From an uncultured Verrucomicrobiota bacterium (GTDB lineage: Bacteria; Verrucomicrobiota; Verrucomicrobiia; Limisphaerales; UBA1096): 17,461 bases of DNA. The notes beneath the pieces were generated by a model, which ran no database searches, had not been told where the DNA came from, and saw nothing but the letters and a program-made list of their open reading frames with translations. Within the stretch, counting starts at the first letter, position 1; each line of letters begins with the position of its first letter. A program made the translations under genes and the position numbers. Shown in pieces: positions 7,172-14,410 of the stretch. The stretch covers positions 1 through 17,461 of the forward strand of contig CAJXAU010000009.1 of the NCBI GenBank assembly GCA_913050205.1. The letters run 5' to 3'.

Positions 7172-7831
7172 TCAGCGGCCCAGTTGGGTTTTCAACTCAG
7201 CCAGCTTGTCTGCGTGTCGCTTGGCCAAGCGCTCTAGCTCCGGCCAGTTTTCGTTGTCGATGATCTCCTTTTTTAAAAGTGACGAGCCGATGCCAAGCGC
7301 AGTCGAGCCGGCTGCGAGAAATGATTCCATCGTGTCGAGGTTGACTCCGCCGGTGGGGATGATGCGCAAATGCGTCAGCGGGGCGAGGAGCGCCTTGATG
7401 TAGCCTGGGCCAAGCGTGTCCGCCGGGAAAATCTTTATGAAATCGGAGCCGGCCTCGTGGGCTGTTTGCGCCTCGGTGGGTGTGTATGCACCGAGCATGA
7501 CCGGTCGATCGAGTGCGTGTGCGGCTTCAACCAACGAGGGCTTGGTCACGGGACTAATGACATACTTTGCCCCGGCATCGATGGCGGCCCGGCAGGTGTT
7601 GTCATCGATTACCGTGCCGACGCCGAGCAGGATGTCGTTGCCCAATTCGCGGTCGATCTCGCGGATCGCATCAAGCGCGTTCGGGATGGTCATGGTCAGT
7701 TCCACGGCGCGAATACCTCCGCCCACCAATGCCTTCGCGAGTGGCAGCGCCAGTTCGGTACGGGGGACGCGCACGATTGCCACGAGACCTTCGTCGATGA
7801 TGTCGGCGCAAATGGATTCGCGTTCGCTCAT
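7172..7831 (-). CDS. eda: KDPG/KHG aldolase (2-dehydro-3-deoxyphosphogluconate aldolase)
   Basis: A 219-residue class I aldolase of the KDPG/KHG family, which cleaves 2-keto-3-deoxy-6-phosphogluconate to pyruvate and glyceraldehyde-3-phosphate (or related 4-hydroxy-2-oxo acids). Counting from the ATG at 7831, the catalytic Glu is E44 in VELTMT and the Schiff-base lysine is K133 in FIKIFPAD. GVGTVID and the phosphate-binding IIPTGGVN are in place, so the enzyme looks active. The start is fixed by an ATGA overlap with the upstream gene's stop; a TTG 18 bp earlier is rejected. No edd or sugar-acid dehydratase is adjacent, so pathway assignment (Entner-Doudoroff or uronate/galactonate breakdown) is open. 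A 14-bp palindrome encodes RLAKR near the C-terminus. Confidence 0.9.
   Translation of the reverse strand: MSERESICADIIDEGLVAIVRVPRTELALPLAKALVGGGIRAVELTMTIPNALDAIREIDRELGNDILLGVGTVIDDNTCRAAIDAGAKYVISPVTKPSLVEAAHALDRPVMLGAYTPTEAQTAHEAGSDFIKIFPADTLGPGYIKALLAPLTHLRIIPTGGVNLDTMESFLAAGSTALGIGSSLLKKEIIDNENWPELERLAKRHADKLAELKTQLGR
7218..7231. repeat. CTTGGCCAAG palindrome, copy 8 (in eda)
   Basis: Perfect 14-bp palindrome CGCTTGGCCAAGCG (core 7220-7229). It is read as Arg-Leu-Ala-Lys-Arg in the C-terminal helix of the aldolase. Confidence 0.9.
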
Positions 7832-8577
7832 TTGGACTTTTTGAACCAATCGGAAGTCTGCTTCACGTTGTGCCTGATTTTCTCGATGGTGATGGTGAAC
7901 GCGGCAAACTTCGGCTCGACCAACTCGATCGTGAATGGAATTTGCACACCATCCACTTTCCTGTAGTCGTGGAAGAGTACACGGGTTTTGACCTCCATGT
8001 TTTGCATCTCAGCGGTCGAGTCGACGCCGGCGACCATGCCGGTCTTGACGTCAAAAAAGAACGTGTCGGGGTCGCCCTTCTTCGGGGTCATTTTCAGTGC
8101 GTAGACATCTTTGTCCCCGATTTTCTGGACTCCCAACTGTTTGATTTTTGGATAGTTTTTTTTGTAATTCAGGTCGGCATGAAAATCGGCCTCGGTTTTT
8201 TTGTTGATCAGTTCGCGTTCCTTTTTGGGGATGACATTGCCGTCCGGGGTCTCTGTCCAGCCCTTGCTCCCGTCGAAAATATCCCGCACCACTCCAGCGT
8301 CACCAAGGGTCAGTTCCATGGCTTCGAGATTTGGGGCGGCGGCGCGGAGAATAACAGGTAACTCGGCGCCAAATGCGGGCATTTTGATATTCCCGACCGC
8401 CTCGCGGTTTTTAATTTTGGTCATGGCTTTTTTGCCGCCGAGCGCCTTGATGTTGCGCTCCAGCACCACGTCCACGGACGGAATTTTCGCCGGTTGCTCG
8501 GCTCTTAGGTCGCTGGCAAATGCTCCAAGTATCGCCGCTGCCAAGGCTGCTTTTCCAATTTTTAAAAACAAAATCAT
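7828..8577 (-). CDS. Exported LolA-like (outer-membrane lipoprotein-sorting type) protein
   Basis: A 249-residue exported protein of unproven function. The signal peptide is clear (KIGKAALAAAILGAFASDLRA, with cleavage after about residue 27). The mature part begins VDVVLERNIKALGGKKAM and continues with alternating beta-strand sequence ending in VDGVQIPFTIEL. This pattern is found in LolA/LolB-fold proteins annotated as outer-membrane lipoprotein-sorting proteins in several phyla. I infer the fold from pattern, not from diagnostic residues. The ATG at 8577 is chosen because the signal peptide follows. A longer frame reaching 8898 is only the antisense shadow of the divergent PTS gene. The stop overlaps the eda start (ATGA), which suggests translational coupling with a metabolic aldolase, an odd pairing. 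No strong Shine-Dalgarno is seen. Confidence 0.72.
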   Translation of the reverse strand: MILFLKIGKAALAAAILGAFASDLRAEQPAKIPSVDVVLERNIKALGGKKAMTKIKNREAVGNIKMPAFGAELPVILRAAAPNLEAMELTLGDAGVVRDIFDGSKGWTETPDGNVIPKKERELINKKTEADFHADLNYKKNYPKIKQLGVQKIGDKDVYALKMTPKKGDPDTFFFDVKTGMVAGVDSTAEMQNMEVKTRVLFHDYRKVDGVQIPFTIELVEPKFAAFTITIEKIRHNVKQTSDWFKKSK

Positions 8578-8691
8578 TTCGGGTGACGGCAGTTTGGAGG
8601 TTGGCCGGAGGTTTGGCAATGAAGTTCGCGCTTGTGTGGCAGGGGTAAAAAAGGTAGCTAATCCGAACCGGGATTCCGGGCTGGGCATATC
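8578..8691. other. Divergent intergenic region, largest gap in the window
   Basis: This 114-bp gap lies between the leftward LolA-like gene and the rightward PTS IIA gene and must hold the promoters of both units. An A-rich stretch with TAGCTAAT (about 8655-8662) could be a -10-like element for the PTS gene, but no convincing -35/-10 pair, operator or riboswitch was recognised. It has no palindrome copy. Confidence 0.4.
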
Positions 8692-9156
8692 ATGGAGCTG
8701 GCTGATTTTCTCACCAAGGAACAAGTCGTCACGGAACTCAAGGCAACCGATCGCTGGGAGGCCATTGAGGAATTGATCGATTTGCTCGTCGAACATGGCC
8801 GAATCAAGTCGGAACACCGCGATGCCATCGTCTCGGTTGTTAAGAAACGCGAAACCTCGATGAGCACGGGTATCGGTTTCGGTATCGGCATCCCACACGC
8901 CTCAACGGATCTCATCGACGACGTCACCGGAGCGTTTGGCCGGAGCAAGCAGGGCGTGGACTTTGACTCGCTCGACAATCAGCCGGTCAAGCTCGTGATG
9001 TTGTTCCTCGTGCCACAGGGGCAATTCCAGAAACACCTGCACACCCTGGCCAAGATTGCCAAGGTGCTTCACAAGAAGGAGTTTCGCAAATCGCTGGAGG
9101 AGTCCGAGGACGCCGCCGAGATGTACCAGATCATTCGCAGCTCGCAGGAGGGCTGA
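8692..9156 (+). CDS. ptsN: PTS IIA protein, nitrogen/fructose type
   Basis: A 154-residue cytoplasmic PTS EIIA type-2 domain (PF00359), a phosphoryl acceptor from HPr or NPr. The active-site histidine is H69 in GIGIPHAS. The surrounding RETSMSTGIGFGIGIPHA and the later HLHTLAKIAKVL are the family's hallmark blocks. As it is a stand-alone IIA domain with no EIIB or EIIC nearby, a regulatory EIIA-Ntr-like role is more likely than sugar uptake; the symbol is therefore tentative. The ATG at 8692 follows the divergent gap, and no classical Shine-Dalgarno is visible. The next gene, argS, begins 52 bp downstream on the same strand, so it may be the first gene of a ptsN-argS-uvrA unit. Confidence 0.85.
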   Translation: MELADFLTKEQVVTELKATDRWEAIEELIDLLVEHGRIKSEHRDAIVSVVKKRETSMSTGIGFGIGIPHASTDLIDDVTGAFGRSKQGVDFDSLDNQPVKLVMLFLVPQGQFQKHLHTLAKIAKVLHKKEFRKSLEESEDAAEMYQIIRSSQEG

Positions 9157-9181
9157 GCCCTGCTGTGATTCCTCAACCCAA

Positions 9182-9199
9182 GCCAAGCGCTTGGCCAAG
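9182..9199. repeat. Extended palindrome directly upstream of argS (copy 9)
   Basis: GCCAAGCGCTTGGCCAAG, made of a perfect 14-bp palindrome (9182-9195) overlapping a perfect core (9190-9199). It ends 9 bp before the argS GTG, in the place where a Shine-Dalgarno would be expected and is not seen. RNA here could form a 5-bp GCCAA/TTGGC stem with a GCGC loop. Confidence 0.85.
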
Positions 9200-9208
9200 T
9201 TTTAGATC

Positions 9209-10927
9209 GTGATCCAACTGACTTTACAGGAACGACTGCAGCGGGCGGTTCTCTCGTTGATGCCCGATGCCGATGTCTCGAGTGTGCTCGTGCGGCCCTG
9301 CCCGGAACCCAAGTTTGGTGATTATCAAACGAACGCGCTGATGGGCTTGGCCAAGCGCAACCAACTCAACCCGCGCGAGTTTGCCACGCAGGTTGTCGAG
9401 GCGCTCGATGTGGGAGACTGCTGCGAACCGGTGGAGATCGCCGGTCCTGGCTTCCTGAATTTTAGGTTGAAGACGGAAGCGGTCTCCGACGCACTCGTCG
9501 GTGCTGCAAGGGGGGAACATCTTTTTTATCGCACCGCCGAAACGGCACGAACGATTGTCATCGACTACTCGTCGCCCAATGTGGCCAAGCCGATGCATGT
9601 GGGCCACATCCGCTCGACAATTCTTGGCTACACATTGGCCCGGGCCTTTCGCCTGCTTGGCCACAAGGTCGTCACCGACAATCATATTGGCGATTGGGGG
9701 ACGCAGTTCGGCAAACTACTCGTCGGCTGGAAGGAGCATCTCGACCGGGATGCCCTGGCCGCCGATGCCCTCGCGGAAATGGAACGCCTGTACAAGCTCG
9801 TCAACTCAGCTTGCGATGAGGACGAGGCGGTCCTTGGTCGAGCACGGCAGGAACTCGTCAACCTACAGGACGGCGACGAGGAAAACCTCGGTATCTGGAG
9901 AGAGATGATCGACCTGTCACGGTATCAGTTTGACGAAATATACAGCCGGTTGAAGGTCGAATTCGACGAGACGCTGGGCGAGAGTTTTTACAATGACCGA
10001 CTGAAGGGCGTGGTGGATGAGTTGACAGAGAGCGGCATCGCGGAGGACAGCGAAGGAGCCAAGGTGGTCTATTTCAACGACCAGAAGGCACTGAAAAAGC
10101 ATCCCGCGATGGTGCAAAAAAGCGATGGTGCCGCGAACTACACCACCACCGATCTGGCCACGCTGGAGCACCGCGAAAACAGTTGGCAACCAAGCGAAGT
10201 CATTTACGTCACCGACGGCCGCCAACAGCTTCATTTCCAACAACTCTTCGCGCTCTACACCCGTTGGAAACCGCAGCACACGATGAAGCTGAACCACGTC
10301 TGGTTTGGCGCGATTTTGGGTGAGGACGGAAAACCGTTCAAGACGCGCAGTGGTGAAATCATACGGCTGAGTGACCTGCTCAACGAGGCCGAGCAACGTG
10401 CCTTCGATGCAGTGACGGAAAAGAGCCCGGATCTGCCGGAGGCCGACCGGCGGGAGATTGCCCGCGTGGTGGGCATCGGCGCGATCAAGTACGCCGATCT
10501 CTCCGGCAATCGCCAGAGCGATTACGTGTTCAGTTGGGACAACATGCTCGCCTTGGTCGGCAACACCGCGCCGTATCTGCTTTACGCCTACACGCGCATC
10601 CGCAGCATCTTTCGCAAGCTCGACAACGAAACACTCGAGCCCCCCACCAGCTTTGCGCTTGGCCAAGCGGAGGAGGTCGCGCTGGCCAAGCACCTGTTGC
10701 GTTTTGGCCTCGTGATGGAACAGGTGATCGACGAGTGCCGACCGAATTTTCTCTGCAATTACCTGTACGAACTCGCCGGTTTTTTCGCCTCGTTTTACGA
10801 GAATTGTCCTGTGTTGCAGGCCGAGGGCGAGGTGCGTGCCCAGCGCTTGGCCTTGTGCGATCTCGCAGGCCGTGTGCTCAAGACCGGCCTTGAAACGCTT
10901 GGCCTCGAGACCACCGAGCGGATGTGA
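9209..10927 (+). CDS. argS: Arginyl-tRNA synthetase
   Basis: A 572-residue class Ia aminoacyl-tRNA synthetase that charges tRNA-Arg. The N-terminal Add-1 domain (about residues 1-100) has PKFGDYQTNALMGLAK, the catalytic domain has DYSSPNVAKPMHVGHIRS with the HIGH-equivalent HVGH at residues 130-133, and the KMSK-equivalent loop is FKTRSG at 377-382. The DALR anticodon-binding domain follows from about 450 (YLLYAYTRIRSIFRKL). Length and order are normal. The start is GTG at 9209; the next in-frame candidates would cut into the N-terminal domain. No Shine-Dalgarno is seen and the leader is occupied by a palindrome. Two further copies fall in the gene: one encodes GLAKR at a position where ALAK-type sequence is normal for ArgS, the other LGQAEE in the C-terminal domain. 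uvrA begins 3 bp after the stop. Confidence 0.96.
   Translation: MIQLTLQERLQRAVLSLMPDADVSSVLVRPCPEPKFGDYQTNALMGLAKRNQLNPREFATQVVEALDVGDCCEPVEIAGPGFLNFRLKTEAVSDALVGAARGEHLFYRTAETARTIVIDYSSPNVAKPMHVGHIRSTILGYTLARAFRLLGHKVVTDNHIGDWGTQFGKLLVGWKEHLDRDALAADALAEMERLYKLVNSACDEDEAVLGRARQELVNLQDGDEENLGIWREMIDLSRYQFDEIYSRLKVEFDETLGESFYNDRLKGVVDELTESGIAEDSEGAKVVYFNDQKALKKHPAMVQKSDGAANYTTTDLATLEHRENSWQPSEVIYVTDGRQQLHFQQLFALYTRWKPQHTMKLNHVWFGAILGEDGKPFKTRSGEIIRLSDLLNEAEQRAFDAVTEKSPDLPEADRREIARVVGIGAIKYADLSGNRQSDYVFSWDNMLALVGNTAPYLLYAYTRIRSIFRKLDNETLEPPTSFALGQAEEVALAKHLLRFGLVMEQVIDECRPNFLCNYLYELAGFFASFYENCPVLQAEGEVRAQRLALCDLAGRVLKTGLETLGLETTERM
9345..9356. repeat. CTTGGCCAAG palindrome, copy 10 (in argS)
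   Basis: Perfect 12-bp GCTTGGCCAAGC (core 9346-9355), read as Gly-Leu-Ala-Lys-Arg at residues 46-50 of ArgS, within a conserved block of the N-terminal domain. Confidence 0.9.
10655..10670. repeat. CTTGGCCAAG palindrome, copy 11 (in argS)
   Basis: Perfect 14-bp palindrome CGCTTGGCCAAGCG (10656-10669, core 10658-10667), read as Ala-Leu-Gly-Gln-Ala in the anticodon-binding domain of ArgS. Confidence 0.9.
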
Positions 10928-10930
10928 GCC

Positions 10931-13582
10931 GTGCCCGCGCGGAGAAACACGACTGACGATTCCCGTTGGATCCGCATCGAGGGCGCTCGCGAACACAACT
11001 TGCGCGACATCTCCGTCCGCATCCCCCGCGACAAGCTGGTGGTGGTCACAGGGGTGAGTGGTTCCGGCAAAAGTACTCTGGCGTTTGATATTCTTTTCTC
11101 CGAGGGGCAGCGGCGTTTTCTCGATTCCCTCAACGCCTATGCCCGGCAGTTCGTTGAGCAGATGCCGAGGCCGGACGTCGACGCCGTCCATGGGTTGCCG
11201 CCGACCGTCAGCATCGAGCAGCGCATCTCGCGCGGCGGTGGCAAAAGCACCGTCGCCACCGTCACGGAGATTCATCACTTCATCCGACTTCTTTTCACAA
11301 AGCTTGGCGTCATACACTGCCCGGACTGCCAGTTGCCGGTGCAGGCGCAGACGCTCGACTTGCTGGTGCGTTCGCTCCGAGAGCAGGTCAAGGCGCGTGG
11401 CCCGCTGCGGCTGCTCGCTCCGCGCATCCGTAACCGTAAGGGCTTTCACTCCGACGTCGGCGAATGGGCAGCCCGGAACGGTTACATGCAATTGCGGGCT
11501 GATGGTAAATTCCTCCCCACCGATCAGCCGGTGCGACTGGATCGTTTTCGTGAACACGACGTCGAGGTTGTGGTTGGGCAGATCAAGTCGACACGCGATA
11601 AGGCACTTGAAGCGATCGTTGCCGAAACGCTTGGGCATGGTCAGGGCACGTTGTTTGCCGTGGACGAATCTGGTGGCGAGACGGTGCACGCAACAAGCAA
11701 TGCCTGCGGCGGCTGTGGGCGATCGTTCGCGCCGCTCGATCCGAAGGATTTCAGCTATAATTCCCCGCGAGGCTGGTGCCCCACGTGCCGCGGGTTTGGC
11801 GAGACGTTTGACATGCCGGAGGTGGATCGGGGCGAAGCGCAGGAGTCTGTCGAGGAGACCTGGTTTGAATGGCTTGAGGATCAACGCGAGATTTGTCCCG
11901 ACTGCGCCGGCTCGAGATTGAATCCACTCGCGCGCTCCGTTCGGCTGCCATTGGCGGTTCCGGCCCGGGTGAAGTTCGATGCCGAGCCGACCCTTGATGC
12001 CTTTGCGCAGGCGACTGTGTCCGCGGCGGACGAGTTGTTCGCCAAGCTGAAATGGAGCGGACGGGAAGGGGAGATCGCGCGTGACATCCTACCGGAGATT
12101 GCCTCACGTCTGAATTTTTTGAACGAGGTTGGGCTGGGTTACCTGCAGCTTGGCCGCTCGGTGACAACGCTTAGTGGCGGCGAAGCCCAGAGAATACGTT
12201 TGGCTGCGCAGCTGGGATCGAACCTGAGCGGCGCGTTGTATGTGTTGGACGAACCGACTATCGGCCTGCACGCCCGCGATAACCATCAGCTACTGGATGC
12301 GCTGGGTAAACTTCGTGCCCGGGGCAATTCGGTGGTCGTGGTTGAGCATGATGAGGACACGATGGCTCGCGCGGATTTCATCGTCGATCTTGGCCCGGGC
12401 GCCGGAGTGGAGGGGGGCGAGGTGGTCGCGAGTGGCACGTTGAAACAAATCCTGCGCAACAAAAACTCGGTAACTGGCGTTGAGCTTGGTCGGCAGCGGG
12501 ATGGCGGCCAAGCGCTTGGCCAAGCGCGACCGACGAATCCGCCCTTGGCCAAGCGCGGTGGCAAAAACAAAACCCCATCGCTGGTTTTCAAAAACCTGCG
12601 AAAGAACAATTTGAAGAACCTTTCCGTGGCCATCCCGCTTGGCCGTTTCGTTGCGGTAAGCGGTGTCAGTGGCTCCGGCAAAAGCACGATGGTAAGGGAG
12701 TGCATGCTGCCGGAATTGAGTGCGGCACTCAAAACCAAGCGCGGTGTCAAAACGATGGAAGGGTCGGAATTGATCAAGGCCGTGCATGAGGTCGATCAGT
12801 CGCCCATCGGTCGTACGCCAAGATCGGTGCCGGCTACGTATGTCGGTTTTTTTAACACGATCCGGCAACTCTTCGCGCAGGTACCGGAGGCGCGGATGCG
12901 AGGGTTCGGCCCGGCTCGTTTTTCGTTCAACAGCGCAGAGGGCCGTTGTCCCGAGTGCAAGGGAGCCGGCACGGTGAAACTTGAGATGAATTTTTTGCCA
13001 CCGGCGTTCATGTTGTGTGACACCTGTCAGGGCAACCGGTTTAGCACGGAGGTTTTGGATATTTTGTACAATGGCAAAACGATTGCCGATGTGCTGGAGT
13101 TGAGCGTTGACGAGGCGGCCGAGTTTTTCGGGGCGATCCCGAAAATCCACCGCGCGCTAAAGGCCTTGCGCGACACCGGCTTGGGTTATCTCAAGCTGGG
13201 CCAGACGAGCCCGACGCTCAGCGGCGGTGAGGCACAGCGCGTCAGGCTGGTGACGCACTTGTTGAGTGGATTGAGCGACAGTTCGCGCCTAAAGGCTGAG
13301 ACGAAAAAGAACCTGTTCATTCTCGAGGAACCAACCATCGGGCTGCATATGGCAGACGTGCGGCGGTTGATCGGGGTCATCCAGCGTTTGGTCGATGCGG
13401 GTCACACGGTGTTGGTCATCGAACACAATCTCGACCTGATCGCCGCTGCGGATTGGGTGATCGATCTTGGCCCCGAGGGCGGTCAGGGCGGTGGCGAAAT
13501 CATCGCCCAAGGGCCACCCGAAAAAATCACCAAAACCAAGCGCTCCCACACCGGTCGTTACCTGAAACGATTATTCAATTAG
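10931..13582 (+). CDS. uvrA: Excinuclease ABC subunit A, atypical short form
   Basis: An 883-residue UvrA-family ATPase, the damage-recognition subunit of nucleotide excision repair. Two ABC modules are visible: Walker A GVSGSGKST at residues 41-49 and 578-586, signatures LSGGEAQR at 414 and 763, Walker B LYVLDEPTIGLH at 436 and LFILEEPTIGLH at 795. Cysteine pairs C259/C262 with C283/C286, C322/C325, and C673/C676 with C696/C699 fit the zinc modules. IDQSPIGRTPRS-type sequence (VDQSPIGRTPRS here) is conserved. Oddities: only about 35 residues separate CPTC (286) from CPDC (322), where E. coli UvrA has roughly 120, so most of the insertion domain is missing while the UvrB-binding region (about 130-230) remains; the second Walker B aspartate is Glu (E799); an SRLKAETKKN insert precedes it; and the inter-module linker holds a palindrome cluster. 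The GTG start is 3 bp after argS. It could be the genome's main UvrA or a paralog. Confidence 0.92.
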   Translation: MPARRNTTDDSRWIRIEGAREHNLRDISVRIPRDKLVVVTGVSGSGKSTLAFDILFSEGQRRFLDSLNAYARQFVEQMPRPDVDAVHGLPPTVSIEQRISRGGGKSTVATVTEIHHFIRLLFTKLGVIHCPDCQLPVQAQTLDLLVRSLREQVKARGPLRLLAPRIRNRKGFHSDVGEWAARNGYMQLRADGKFLPTDQPVRLDRFREHDVEVVVGQIKSTRDKALEAIVAETLGHGQGTLFAVDESGGETVHATSNACGGCGRSFAPLDPKDFSYNSPRGWCPTCRGFGETFDMPEVDRGEAQESVEETWFEWLEDQREICPDCAGSRLNPLARSVRLPLAVPARVKFDAEPTLDAFAQATVSAADELFAKLKWSGREGEIARDILPEIASRLNFLNEVGLGYLQLGRSVTTLSGGEAQRIRLAAQLGSNLSGALYVLDEPTIGLHARDNHQLLDALGKLRARGNSVVVVEHDEDTMARADFIVDLGPGAGVEGGEVVASGTLKQILRNKNSVTGVELGRQRDGGQALGQARPTNPPLAKRGGKNKTPSLVFKNLRKNNLKNLSVAIPLGRFVAVSGVSGSGKSTMVRECMLPELSAALKTKRGVKTMEGSELIKAVHEVDQSPIGRTPRSVPATYVGFFNTIRQLFAQVPEARMRGFGPARFSFNSAEGRCPECKGAGTVKLEMNFLPPAFMLCDTCQGNRFSTEVLDILYNGKTIADVLELSVDEAAEFFGAIPKIHRALKALRDTGLGYLKLGQTSPTLSGGEAQRVRLVTHLLSGLSDSSRLKAETKKNLFILEEPTIGLHMADVRRLIGVIQRLVDAGHTVLVIEHNLDLIAAADWVIDLGPEGGQGGGEIIAQGPPEKITKTKRSHTGRYLKRLFN
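12506..12528. repeat. Overlapping palindromes in the uvrA linker (copy 12)
   Basis: Two interlocking perfect 16-bp palindromes, GGCCAAGCGCTTGGCC (12506-12521) and GCGCTTGGCCAAGCGC (12512-12527), nearly two full 12-bp units. They encode GGQALGQAR in the variable linker between the two ABC modules of UvrA. Confidence 0.9.
12543..12556. repeat. CTTGGCCAAG palindrome, copy 13 (uvrA linker)
   Basis: Perfect core at 12544-12553 with GCGC on the right flank only. It lies 29 bp from copy 12 (core to core) and is read in a different frame, Leu-Ala-Lys-Arg. Confidence 0.88.
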
Positions 13583-14367
13583 TCGCCGCTGATCATGTCG
13601 CCGATTCCGCCGAGGATCGATCCTTCACCTTGGCGGCTACCTCCCGTACTTGGCGCGTGGGAGACGATCCGATCTGCCATCCTCGAGAACGGCATGCTTT
13701 GCAGGATCACGGTTCCATGGCCTCGTAATGTTGCAAGAAACAAACCCTCTCCGCCAAAGAACATCGACTTCAGATTTCCGGCTCTCTCGATGTCGTACTC
13801 GATGCCTCCGGTGAATGCGACAATACAACCAGTATCGACTCTCAACGTTTCTCCTCTGAGTTCTTTTTTGACCAACGTACCGCCCGCGTGAACAAATGCC
13901 ATGCCGTCGCCGCGAAGGTGTTGCAGAATGAATCCTTCGCCACCAAAAAAACCGGTTCCAAGTTTACGCTGAAACGAGATGCCGAGTTCGGTGCCCAAGG
14001 CGGCACAGAGAAAAGAGTCTTTTTGGCAGAACAATTCGCCGGAATATTCGGCAAGATTTATCGGTAAAATCATCCCCGGAAACGGGGCTGCGAAGGCTAC
14101 CCGTTTTTTGCCGACGCCGTTGTGGGTGAAATGAGTCATAAAAAGTGACTCACCAGTTAATTTGCGTTTACCGGCATCCAGTAGTTTGCTGAACAGCCCT
14201 TTTTCAGGTTGTGAGCCGTCACCCATCTTGGCTTCGAATTCGATGCCCTCCTCCATGTAGTTCATCACCCCGGCTTCAGCGATTACCGTTTCACCCGGAT
14301 CCAGTTCAACTTCGACGACCTGAATGTCGTCTCCGATTATTTCATAATCTACTTCGTGGCTCTTCAT
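13579..14367 (-). CDS. AIM24/TIGR00266-family protein
   Basis: A 262-residue protein of the AIM24 (TIGR00266) family, a beta-rich fold of uncertain bacterial function. Recognisable blocks are VEVELDPGETVIAEAGVMNYME (about residues 17-38), GEGFILQHLRGDGMAFVHAGG, and GEGLFLATLRGHGTVILQS with the usual short repeated G-G-E-G units. The C-terminal tail is Gly/Ser-rich and ends IGDMISGD, as in other members. The ATG at 14367 is chosen because the family domain begins at once; the frame extends upstream to 14508 but that part overlaps the matrixin gene and looks non-coding. A GGGA about 12 bp upstream may serve as a weak ribosome site. Its TAA overlaps the TAG of convergent uvrA within TTAG, leaving no room for a terminator between them. 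It contains no palindrome copy. Confidence 0.87.
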   Translation of the reverse strand: MKSHEVDYEIIGDDIQVVEVELDPGETVIAEAGVMNYMEEGIEFEAKMGDGSQPEKGLFSKLLDAGKRKLTGESLFMTHFTHNGVGKKRVAFAAPFPGMILPINLAEYSGELFCQKDSFLCAALGTELGISFQRKLGTGFFGGEGFILQHLRGDGMAFVHAGGTLVKKELRGETLRVDTGCIVAFTGGIEYDIERAGNLKSMFFGGEGLFLATLRGHGTVILQSMPFSRMADRIVSHAPSTGGSRQGEGSILGGIGDMISGD

Positions 14368-14410
14368 GATCTTATCCCAAATACACGGCGACTGTAGGTA
14401 TCGATGAAAC

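Noticed and set aside
6702..7403. A 233-residue plus-strand frame over proC and eda
   Set aside because: It is antisense to both genes and spans their junction, with no recognisable domain.
8578..8898. N-terminal extension of the LolA-like protein upstream of its signal peptide
   Set aside because: The signal peptide begins at the ATG at 8577, and the extension runs antisense through the start of the PTS IIA gene.
9917..11884. A 655-residue open frame on the minus strand across argS and uvrA
   Set aside because: It is fully antisense to two confidently identified genes, crosses their boundary, and shows no family motif. Long antisense frames are expected in codon-biased, GC-rich DNA.
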